A stretch of 5,145 bases of DNA from assembly GCA_027620395.1 (NCBI GenBank), contig JAQBZY010000154.1, positions 1-5,145 of the forward strand, read 5' to 3'. Under the pieces are notes generated by a model. That model made no database searches. It saw only the letters and a list, made by a program, of their open reading frames with translations, and was not told the origin of the DNA. The DNA comes from Pseudomonadota bacterium. Its GTDB lineage: Bacteria; Pseudomonadota; Alphaproteobacteria; Rhodospirillales; Casp-alpha2. Of this stretch, positions 1 to 5,145 are shown in pieces (within the stretch, counting starts at the first letter, position 1; each line of letters begins with the position of its first letter). The position numbers and the translations under genes are program-made.

Positions 1-1
1 C

Positions 2-673
2 ACTACCAAGACATTTGTCGCATCTTTCAACCATATGTTCAGCCGTGACGATGAACATACAATCAGAAGCAACGACTTGGGCCTTCTGGAATCGATTGAT
101 CTCAAAAGCGACGACAAGCTCGACGAAATCGCCGTGACCATTGCCGAGCTGGTGCTGAAGGCGCAGGGGATTGGGGCGCTGCCAGCGGGACAGAAGATAC
201 AAGGTTTTATGGCTGAGAAACCGCCGGCGGGGGAACCAGCATGCCAGGAGGGCGTCCGGACGATGATCTTCGATCCGTCCGCCGACAATCCGGCGAACGA
301 CGTAAATAGCAAAGTCCTGAATGGTACTGGCTTGACGCTCGAAATCAGTAAAAGCGCTTCCTTCAACTCATCAAATACGGATGCTAATGCCAAATATGAA
401 GGTCTGTTCTACCGCCGGCCAATCCCGTATCAGTTCAATATTCTTGATGGAAGACGCAACGCTGTTCAGACGGCCCGCGTGTCGCTGCCCAACGGCGGAC
501 CGATCGCGGTCGTGAAGATGACGGCGGGAACATTTGTCGAAACCAAACGCCAAGCTGTATTTCACGAGGGCATGCTGATTTCCGAAACAGCGACGGAGCC
601 GAGCGAGTTGCAAGGCCTTCTCAATATTCCTGCCGGCATCATCAAGGCGATCCTGGGCCAGAGCGGGCAATAG
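2..673 (+). CDS. Hypothetical protein, 5'-truncated by the window edge
   Basis: I do not recognise this gene. The reading frame is open from base 2 to the TAG at 671-673 (223 residues visible). The first ATG, at 35, has no Shine-Dalgarno sequence in front of it, and the codons before it read as normal protein (TTKTFVASFNH). I therefore treat the gene as starting upstream of the window. The visible part is soluble-looking, with no membrane segment. After an acidic, helical N-terminal stretch comes a low-complexity Asn/Ser-rich middle, then a beta-rich part around GLFYRRPIPYQFNI. The end is a conserved-looking tail (FHEGMLISETATEPSEL, then IPAGIIKAIL). From memory, a tail of the type 'F-x-G-M-L ... 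PSE ... IP ... KAI' occurs in uncharacterised proteobacterial proteins, but I cannot name a family. Bases about 295-450 look less GC-biased than the genes to the right, which may mean relaxed selection or foreign origin. It converges on the TPR/GT gene 20 bases away, with no obvious terminator between them. Confidence 0.7.
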   Translation, partial: TTKTFVASFNHMFSRDDEHTIRSNDLGLLESIDLKSDDKLDEIAVTIAELVLKAQGIGALPAGQKIQGFMAEKPPAGEPACQEGVRTMIFDPSADNPANDVNSKVLNGTGLTLEISKSASFNSSNTDANAKYEGLFYRRPIPYQFNILDGRRNAVQTARVSLPNGGPIAVVKMTAGTFVETKRQAVFHEGMLISETATEPSELQGLLNIPAGIIKAILGQSGQ

Positions 674-693
674 AGCAGACGGTAAGGATTTCG

Positions 694-2133
694 CTAACTC
701 GCCCATTGCATCAGGGCCGCGTGCACGGTCTCGACGACGCTCCGCCAGTCGCCGGTGTTGGTCTGCCGGTAGAGCCGCATGCCGGGATACCAGGGGGTCG
801 CCTCGCCCGCGAGTCCCCAGCGCCAGGCCGGCGATTTTTTCAACAACAGCCAGCACGGCTTGCCGATGGCGCCGGCCACATGCGCCAAAGCGGTGTCGGT
901 GCTGATCACCAGATCAAGTCCCATGATCGCCGCGGCGGTGTCGTCGAAGGATTGAAATCCGCCGCCAAGATCGACAAATGGCAGGCCTGGCCAAGCCGCC
1001 AATTCTTCGCTCGCGGCATCTCTTTGCAGAGAGTGGAATTGAACGCCGGGGACGGCGGCGAGCGGCGCTAGATCAGAGCGCGACATCGACCGGCCGCGGT
1101 CGTGCTCGCCTTCCGGATTGCCGCGCCAACACAATCCGACGCGAAGCCCGGGTCCAGGCGCGATTGTCCTCGGCCATTTTGCCAGCGCCGCCGGCGATGG
1201 CGACAGATAAGGCGTCCGGCTTGGGATTTTCCAGCCGCCACCCAATACGAGCGGCAGGCTCAGAAGCGACACCTTGGCCGCGAACGGCCCCGGCACCGGC
1301 GCGTCGAAGGCGCCAACCTCGACGCCGGCGAGGGAACGGGTGAGATCGACGAGCGGCGGGTGAACGACGAGCACGGCGCGCCCGGCCCGCTCCGCGGCCA
1401 GCGTTGCATAGCGGCAGAACTGCAGCACGTCGCCGAAACCTTGCTCGCCAATAATCAGCAAACCACCGTTGAGCGGTTCGCCTTTCCAATCGGGAAGTTG
1501 AATTTCCCGGGCCGGCGCGAAGACTTCTGGAATTTTCAGCCGCGATTCGTAGTCGCGCCATCCATTCTCGAAGTCGCCCTTGGCCAGCAACAACTCGGCT
1601 CGCAGAACCCGGTGCGGCGGCAAGCCGGGCGCTATTTCCAAGGCGCGGTCAACGGCGGCCAAAGCCTCGTCCATCTCGCCCCGTTCGCGCAGGATGGCGG
1701 CCAAATGCGCATGCGCGATAGGATCGCCGGGCGCAAGATCGATGGCCCGCCGGGTCGCGGTTTCGGCGTCTTCGAAGTCGCCAGCCTTGTTGAGAGTGGC
1801 GCCGAGATCGCGCCAGGCATCGGCGTCGGCCGGCGCCAATTTGGTGCGGTGGCGATGCAGGGTGGCGGCATCCTCGTAGGCGCGCCCGCGTTCGAGTATA
1901 TGCGCGGCCTTGATGAGCGCCGGCAATGGCGCGCGTTTGACGTTCAATACCTTGCGGGCCAGAAGCGTGGCCGATTTTTCGTCGCCGCAGCCCAGGGCGT
2001 CGTCTGCGATCATGGCCAAGACATCGGCCAACTCAGGCGCTTTTTTCAGCAGCTTGGCATAGATGCCGGCGGCGCCCAAAAAATCGCCCGATGCCTGCAA
2101 CGCCTCGGCCTTTTCGATCGGAGAACGAGCCAT
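694..2133 (-). CDS. TPR-repeat protein with C-terminal glycosyltransferase family 9-like domain
   Basis: A 479-residue cytoplasmic protein in two parts. Residues about 1-195 are tandem tetratricopeptide repeats; the clearest are at about 96-128 (ADAWRDLGATLNKAGDFEDA) and 130-162 (AHLAAILRERGEMDEAL), each ending in the helix-breaking APGxP/D. Residues about 220-479 form a GT-B-like domain of the heptosyltransferase (GT9) type. It has a glycine-rich GLLIIGEQGFGDVLQFCRY (224-232), VGLCWRGNP (322-330), a FHSLQ strand, and the nucleotide-sugar-binding-like STDTALAHVAGAIGKP (401-416). Proteins with this layout are common in alphaproteobacteria and are presumed to transfer a sugar onto a protein or surface glycan; the substrate is unknown. 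The start is the ATG at 2133, because an in-frame TAA lies four codons upstream. It has almost no Shine-Dalgarno sequence, so translation may depend on ribosomes ending folD 30 bases earlier. Stop is TAG. The family call is good; enzymatic activity is inferred. Confidence 0.88.
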   Translation of the reverse strand: MARSPIEKAEALQASGDFLGAAGIYAKLLKKAPELADVLAMIADDALGCGDEKSATLLARKVLNVKRAPLPALIKAAHILERGRAYEDAATLHRHRTKLAPADADAWRDLGATLNKAGDFEDAETATRRAIDLAPGDPIAHAHLAAILRERGEMDEALAAVDRALEIAPGLPPHRVLRAELLLAKGDFENGWRDYESRLKIPEVFAPAREIQLPDWKGEPLNGGLLIIGEQGFGDVLQFCRYATLAAERAGRAVLVVHPPLVDLTRSLAGVEVGAFDAPVPGPFAAKVSLLSLPLVLGGGWKIPSRTPYLSPSPAALAKWPRTIAPGPGLRVGLCWRGNPEGEHDRGRSMSRSDLAPLAAVPGVQFHSLQRDAASEELAAWPGLPFVDLGGGFQSFDDTAAAIMGLDLVISTDTALAHVAGAIGKPCWLLLKKSPAWRWGLAGEATPWYPGMRLYRQTNTGDWRSVVETVHAALMQWAS

Positions 2134-2163
2134 GCCTGGAGATTACACCGCTTGGCCGTCTGG

Positions 2164-3060
2164 TTACAGTTCAGGCGCGTCGATGCCGTTCTGCCGGCAG
2201 GCGGCGACGACGGTATTCCTAAGCAGACACGCGATGGTCATCGGCCCGACGCCGCCCGGTACCGGCGTGATGGCGCCGGCAACTTTCGCCGCTTCCTCGA
2301 AATTGACATCGCCGACCAGCTTCGATTTACCGTCGCCCTTCTCCGGCGCCGGCACCCGGTTGATGCCGACATCGATGACCACGGCGCCCTGCTTGATCCA
2401 GTCGCCCTTGACCATTTCCGGGCGGCCGACGGCGGCGACGACAATATCGGCTTCCCGGCAGCGCTCCGGCAAATCCTTGGTCCGGGAATGGGCGATGGTG
2501 ACGGTGCAACTTTCGGCAAGCAACAGCGCCGCCATCGGTTTGCCGACAATGTTGGAGCGGCCGATCACGATGGCCCGCTTGCCCCATAGATCGCCGACCC
2601 GGGCCTTTAAAAGCATCAAACAGCCAAACGGCGTGCAGGGGACGAGCGCGTCCTGACCGGTCCAGAGGCGCCCGACGTTGATCACGTGAAAGCCGTCGAC
2701 GTCCTTGTCCGGTTGGATGGCGGCCAGCACTTTGCTTTCGTCGATATGCTTGGGCAGCGGCAATTGCACCAGAATGCCGTGGCAAGCTTTATCGGCATTC
2801 AGTTTTTCAATCAGCGCCAGCAGCACGGCCTCCGGCGTCTCGGCCGGCAGCCGATGCGTCGCCGAAACCATCCCCGCCTCCTCGGTCTGTGTGCCTTTGT
2901 TCCGGACATAGACGTGGCTGGCCGGGTCGTCGCCGACGATGATCACGGTGAGCGCCGGCGTTAGCCCGTGCGAAGCCTTGAGGGTGGCGACCGCGTCTGC
3001 GACGCGGGCTCTGAGCGCCGCTGCATAGGCCTTGCCGTCGATGATCTCGGCGCTGCTCAT
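2164..3060 (-). CDS. folD: Bifunctional methylenetetrahydrofolate dehydrogenase / methenyltetrahydrofolate cyclohydrolase
   Basis: FolD interconverts 5,10-methylene-THF and 10-formyl-THF (NADP-linked dehydrogenase plus cyclohydrolase). It supplies one-carbon units for purine and formyl-Met synthesis in the cytoplasm. The 298-residue length is normal. Visible signatures are the catalytic YVRNK (Tyr51, Lys55), [10 protein letters not shown] (94-103, Gln99), DKDVDGFH (118-125, Asp122), PCTPFGC (141-147), the Rossmann-fold [10 protein letters not shown] (167-176), the HSRT cofactor-binding segment (191-194), and the family signature [11 protein letters not shown] (265-275). The second Lys of the usual Y-x-x-x-K-x-K motif is Thr57, which I do not regard as disabling. 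I chose the ATG at 3060 because AAGGGG lies 8 bases upstream; an in-frame GTG at 3069 falls inside that site. The start overlaps the DUF167 stop as ATGA, implying translational coupling. Stop is TAA. Confidence 0.97.
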   Translation of the reverse strand: MSSAEIIDGKAYAAALRARVADAVATLKASHGLTPALTVIIVGDDPASHVYVRNKGTQTEEAGMVSATHRLPAETPEAVLLALIEKLNADKACHGILVQLPLPKHIDESKVLAAIQPDKDVDGFHVINVGRLWTGQDALVPCTPFGCLMLLKARVGDLWGKRAIVIGRSNIVGKPMAALLLAESCTVTIAHSRTKDLPERCREADIVVAAVGRPEMVKGDWIKQGAVVIDVGINRVPAPEKGDGKSKLVGDVNFEEAAKVAGAITPVPGGVGPMTIACLLRNTVVAACRQNGIDAPEL

Positions 3061-3392
3061 TCCATACACCCCTTGCCTAGTTGTTCCAGAAGCCGTGCCG
3101 CTAGCTCATTGCCGTCGCCGGCGATGCGGACCAATTTGTTGCGGTCCGTCTCGCCTTGAACCACGAACAGATCCGATTTCCGAAGCCGCCACGAATTCGC
3201 CAATAGCGCGATCACGGCGGCGTTAGCCTTTCCTCGCTCAGGTGCGGCGGTGACCGCGACCTTCAGCGCGGCGTTTCCTTGCCCATCCGCGACCACGGCG
3301 CCGATCTGATCGCGCTTGGCTTTCGGCTGCACGCGGAGGCGCAATAGAATTCCCTCTCCATCGATGCTGAACGGGCAGGGCAGCTCAGCCAA
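3057..3392 (-). CDS. yggU: DUF167 / YggU family protein, TTG start
   Basis: A small (111 aa) soluble protein of the DUF167 (YggU) family, whose biochemical role is unknown. The family signatures are [17 protein letters not shown] (15-31), the beta strand AALKVAVTA (41-49), and [16 protein letters not shown] (50-65), followed by [18 protein letters not shown]. The fold is a compact alpha/beta domain. The only possible start in this part of the frame is TTG at 3392; an in-frame TGA lies seven codons upstream with no ATG or GTG between. No clear Shine-Dalgarno sequence precedes it. The start lies inside the last codons of yggT (8-base overlap), so translation is probably coupled to yggT. The stop overlaps the folD start by 4 bases. 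The yggT-yggU pairing is widespread in proteobacteria, supporting the call. Confidence 0.93.
   Translation of the reverse strand: MAELPCPFSIDGEGILLRLRVQPKAKRDQIGAVVADGQGNAALKVAVTAAPERGKANAAVIALLANSWRLRKSDLFVVQGETDRNKLVRIAGDGNELAARLLEQLGKGCME
3069..3074 (-). promoter_or_regulatory. Ribosome binding site deciding the folD start
   Basis: AAGGGG on the minus strand lies 8 bases before the ATG at 3060, within the end of the DUF167 gene. An alternative GTG start at 3069 would use the last G of this site and is therefore unlikely. Confidence 0.65.
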
Positions 3393-3684
3393 CGCGCAGC
3401 GCGAGCCTGGCGATCACGTCCTTGGCGAAATACAAAAGCAGAATCAGGATCACCGGCGAGATATCGACGCCGCCCAAGTTCGGCAGCATGCGGCGGATCG
3501 GCCCCAGGACCGGCTCGGTCAAGCGCATGGTGACGTCATGCAGCATGCGGACGAACTGGTTCGAAAGATTAATGACGTTGAAGGAGATCAGCCAACTCAT
3601 GATGACGCCGATGATGACGACCCAGGTGTATAGATCGATCAGGCGAAACAGCAGCCAAAGAACCGGGCCGGCGACGACATCCAT
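3385..3684 (-). CDS. yggT: YggT family integral membrane protein
   Basis: A small inner-membrane protein (99 aa) of the YggT family, often called cell-division or osmotic-stress related, though its molecular function is not established. It has two hydrophobic segments: residues about 5-35 (PVLWLLFRLIDLYTWVVIIG onward) and about 75-92 (SPVILILLLYFAKDVI). Between them is the conserved loop FNVINLSNQFV with TEPVLGPIRRMLPNLGGVD (56-74), which is the family hallmark. Three starts are in frame: GTG 3711, ATG 3690 and ATG 3684. I chose 3684 because AAGGA (3691-3695 on the + strand as TCCTT) lies 6 bases upstream of it, whereas it touches the ATG at 3690. It is the first gene of the leftward run yggT-yggU-folD-TPR/GT and overlaps yggU by 8 bases. 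Confidence 0.93.
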   Translation of the reverse strand: MDVVAGPVLWLLFRLIDLYTWVVIIGVIMSWLISFNVINLSNQFVRMLHDVTMRLTEPVLGPIRRMLPNLGGVDISPVILILLLYFAKDVIARLALRVG

Positions 3685-3690
3685 GGGCAT

Positions 3691-3695
3691 TCCTT
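3691..3695 (-). promoter_or_regulatory. Ribosome binding site deciding the yggT start
   Basis: AAGGA follows a run of A on the minus strand. It is 6 bases from the ATG at 3684 and directly abuts the ATG at 3690, which favours 3684 as the true start. Confidence 0.6.
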
Positions 3696-3732
3696 TTTTC
3701 CGAGCCGTCACATGCTTGCGGCGGGGTTTCTA

Positions 3733-3761
3733 AAACTATCGGCGTCGGCATCGGCCTGCAA
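3733..3761 (-). promoter_or_regulatory. Weak candidate promoter for the yggT-folD operon
   Basis: On the minus strand, TTGCAG (3756-3761) and TAGTTT (3733-3738) are separated by 17 bases, upstream of yggT. Each box matches the sigma-70 consensus at only 3 of 6 positions. The position and spacing fit, but this is a tentative call and the best one I see in the spacer for that direction. Confidence 0.25.
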
Positions 3762-3827
3762 GCGCCGGATGGCGGAAATCTGGGCGGCGGCGATGGGTTC
3801 GAGCCCGCCTGTGGCCAGGGGGACAGC

Positions 3828-3856
3828 TTGACACCCGGCCCCCAGCGCCGCATATT
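3828..3856 (+). promoter_or_regulatory. Promoter of the tRNA-Ala gene
   Basis: A perfect -35 box TTGACA (3828-3833), a 17-base spacer, and CATATT (3851-3856, 4 of 6 matches to TATAAT). Transcription would start near 3863, about 40 bases before the tRNA. The region just after the -10 box is GC-rich (CCGCGCCCG), as is usual for stringently controlled stable-RNA promoters. The rest of the 219-base spacer 3685-3903 shows no convincing gene. Confidence 0.6.
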
Positions 3857-3903
3857 CCGCGCCCGTCGGCGGCCATTTCCTTAGGCTTCCGGCGCCCACG
3901 GTC

Positions 3904-3979
<76 letters not shown>

Positions 3980-3985
3980 AATCCT

Positions 3986-5041
3986 TCAATGACTTACAGC
4001 CATTTTCCGGGACCGGTGATTTTCCACTGTGCCCAAAATGTGCCCTGAGTGTTCGGGGCGATGATCGAGCACGCGGATCGCAACCTCCTGAAAATCAGGA
4101 GACAAGTGCGCGTAGCGTTGCACCATGCCGAGCGACTTATACCCGGTCAGGTTCATCACTTCGTAGAGCGGCACGCCCCCTTGCACCAAACGGGACGCGA
4201 AGGTGTGCCGTAGATCGTGAAAGCGAAAGTCTTCGATCCCCGCCAAGCGGCAAGCACGCTCGAAGGACGAACGCATGTCCTGCACCGCCTTGCCGCCGTA
4301 CGTAAACACGGGGCCTGAGTCCTTGGGCTTAAGCGATAGAAGGGTCTCATAGGCTCGTTCGCAAAGCCGGACGGAGCGGTCTTCGCCGTTCTTGGTATCG
4401 ACGAAGGTGACGCGGCGGGACTTCATGGCCACGTTGCGCCAATCCAGCTCCAAGAGTTCCGACCGCCTGCCGCCGGTATCGACGGCGAAGCGGATCAGCG
4501 GGCGAAGGTGCTTGGCTGCCGCTTGGACCAGCTTGTCCTCCTCTTCGAACGTCAGCCACCGGTTGCGTGGCTTCGACGGACGAAGTTTCGGAAAGTTGGG
4601 CACGAAGTCGGTTATCTCTTCGCGCCGGGCCTTGTTGATGGCCGCCCGGACGACGGCGAGATCGCCAAAGCACGTGGCAGGCGACACGGTTTCCAGGCGC
4701 TGGTCGATGAACGCCTGCACCTTACGGTACGTGAAGTCGGAGACGTTCCAACCCTTGAACCGTTCGGCTAGAAATCGAACCCTGTAAAGTGTCTTGGTCA
4801 TGAAGTGCTTTTCGCTATCCCGCTTCTTCGCTTTCGCGTAGTTCAGCAGGGCTTCGGAAAATGGAAGATCGGGCTTCTTTCCGAAGTGTTCTTCCAAGAA
4901 ATTGTCCTTGGCCCATTTAGCCGCTAGCGCTTCGGCTAGCTTCCGGTCGTCAGTTCCAAGACTTCGGCGATGGCGCTTTCCGTCCTGGCCGTTCCACGTG
5001 GCCCACCATTGGGTCGTGTCCTTGCGTTTGTAGAGTCGCAT
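3986..5041 (-). CDS. Tyrosine-type site-specific recombinase (integrase)
   Basis: A 351-residue phage-type integrase, of normal length, which catalyses integration and excision of its element. Residues about 1-50 (YKRKDTTQWWATWNGQDGKR) resemble an N-terminal arm-binding segment. About 57-150 is the helical core-binding (SAM-like) domain. About 160-320 is the catalytic domain, with Arg192 in TGGRRSELLELDW, Lys217 in DTKNGEDR, His275 and Arg278 in HDLRHTFAS, and nucleophile Tyr310 in RYAHLS. The usual LGH motif reads TGY, so Tyr301 replaces the second catalytic His/Trp. A 41-residue tail follows the nucleophile and contains SGHILGT. The ATG start at 5041 has GAGGAG 9 bases upstream. It probably acts on the adjacent tRNA-Ala. 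Transcription from it runs toward the tRNA on the opposite strand. Whether it is active cannot be told from sequence. Confidence 0.95.
   Translation of the reverse strand: MRLYKRKDTTQWWATWNGQDGKRHRRSLGTDDRKLAEALAAKWAKDNFLEEHFGKKPDLPFSEALLNYAKAKKRDSEKHFMTKTLYRVRFLAERFKGWNVSDFTYRKVQAFIDQRLETVSPATCFGDLAVVRAAINKARREEITDFVPNFPKLRPSKPRNRWLTFEEEDKLVQAAAKHLRPLIRFAVDTGGRRSELLELDWRNVAMKSRRVTFVDTKNGEDRSVRLCERAYETLLSLKPKDSGPVFTYGGKAVQDMRSSFERACRLAGIEDFRFHDLRHTFASRLVQGGVPLYEVMNLTGYKSLGMVQRYAHLSPDFQEVAIRVLDHRPEHSGHILGTVENHRSRKMAVSH
4028..4045. repeat. Two direct copies of TGTGCCC, 11 bases apart, near attL
   Basis: TGTGCCC occurs at 4028-4034 and 4039-4045 with AAAA between, so the copies are on the same face of the helix, about 50-66 bases from the tRNA end. 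They lie inside the integrase coding sequence (the SGHILGT tail). They could be arm-type integrase or accessory-factor sites, or a coincidence of coding. Confidence 0.35.
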
Positions 5042-5050
5042 GTTTGCCGT

Positions 5051-5056
5051 CTCCTC
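5051..5056 (-). promoter_or_regulatory. Ribosome binding site of the integrase gene
   Basis: GAGGAG on the minus strand, 9 bases before the ATG at 5041. Its first four bases form part of the hairpin at 5053-5066. Confidence 0.6.
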
Positions 5057-5066
5057 GGTTCCGAGG
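5053..5066 (-). promoter_or_regulatory. Inverted repeat (hairpin) overlapping the integrase ribosome binding site
   Basis: CCTCGG-TT-CCGAGG is a perfect 6-bp inverted repeat. In the integrase mRNA it could fold as CCUCG, a GAAC loop, and CGAGG. The GAGG of the Shine-Dalgarno sequence is in the 3' arm, so the fold would hide it. At the DNA level it could equally be a small operator. Confidence 0.4.
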
Positions 5067-5088
5067 TTCGGGCGCTGTCGCGGGACTT

Positions 5089-5117
5089 AGTATCGTTGGC
5101 GAAACGAACGATGTCCA
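5089..5117 (-). promoter_or_regulatory. Candidate promoter of the integrase gene
   Basis: On the minus strand, TGGACA (5112-5117, 5 of 6 to consensus), a 17-base spacer, and GATACT (5089-5094, 4 of 6). Transcription would start near 5082, giving a leader of about 40 bases that carries the hairpin and ribosome binding site. This would let the integrase be made from its own promoter rather than by read-through from element genes. Confidence 0.5.
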
Positions 5118-5125
5118 CTATGTCC
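5108..5125. repeat. 9-bp tandem repeat overlapping the integrase -35 box
   Basis: ACGATGTCC (5108-5116) is followed directly by ACTATGTCC (5117-5125), with one mismatch. A third TGTCC is at 5134-5138. Position over the -35 box suggests a possible binding site for a repressor or excisionase-like protein; the repeats are short and could be chance. Confidence 0.35.
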
Positions 5126-5145
5126 CAGCGCCGTGTCCGGGGCCC

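Noticed and set aside
674..693. A bidirectional terminator between the two convergent genes at the left.
   Set aside because: The 20-base gap has no inverted repeat and no T or A run.
1102..2589. A 495-codon open frame on the + strand running across the TPR/GT gene and the end of folD.
   Set aside because: It lies opposite two genes with clear family signatures, its translation is Arg/Gly/Gln-rich with no recognisable domain, and GC-rich genes commonly leave long open antisense frames.
3067..3069. GTG as an earlier folD start, adding three residues.
   Set aside because: It overlaps the Shine-Dalgarno sequence itself, while the ATG at 3060 has proper spacing and the ATGA overlap with the preceding gene.
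3794..3808. GGGTTCGAGCCC, resembling a tRNA T arm, possibly a tRNA or att-site remnant.
   Set aside because: The flanking bases do not form a full 5-bp T stem with a 7-base loop, and there is no acceptor stem or other tRNA part around it. It does not match the T arm of the tRNA-Ala downstream closely enough to be an att copy.
3708..3899. A 63-codon open frame on the - strand in the spacer between yggT and the tRNA, ending just before yggT.
   Set aside because: It would start at GTG with no ribosome binding site, it covers the tRNA promoter on the other strand, and the translation shows no recognisable features.

Overview
The window is a high-GC bacterial chromosome fragment, most likely from an alphaproteobacterium. 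The evidence is the block yggT, DUF167/yggU, folD, the alphaproteobacterial flavour of the YggT and FolD sequences, and the strong GC bias at third codon positions. The order (Rhizobiales, Rhodospirillales or other) cannot be fixed from the sequence.

Left edge (1-673, + strand): the 3' part of a gene of unknown function. Its frame is open through the window start, so its real start lies outside. It converges on the next gene with only 20 bases between them.

Middle (694-3684, - strand): a compact operon-like run read right to left. It holds yggT (small membrane protein), a DUF167/YggU protein with a TTG start, folD (one-carbon folate metabolism) and a TPR protein with a glycosyltransferase-9-like C-terminal half. 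The first three genes overlap by 8 and 4 bases, which suggests translational coupling. The TPR/GT gene follows folD after 30 bases. These are core genes, functionally rather unrelated but packed together.

Divergent spacer (3685-3903): contains a good promoter-like sequence (TTGACA, 17-base spacer, CATATT) pointing at a tRNA-Ala gene. A weaker candidate points at yggT.

Right (3904-5145): a complete tRNA-Ala with anticodon CGC and encoded CCA, then, 6 bases past the CCA, the stop codon of a tyrosine recombinase on the opposite strand. This is the classic layout of an integrative element (prophage, genomic island or ICE) inserted at the 3' end of a tRNA gene. The tRNA end would be attL, and the element would run rightward beyond the window. 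The integrase has its own promoter-like sequence, a hairpin overlapping its ribosome binding site, short repeats at both ends of the gene that could be protein-binding sites, and an unusual Tyr where the catalytic His/Trp is expected.

No new multi-gene system is visible. The interesting part is the integrated element's edge; its cargo is outside the window.
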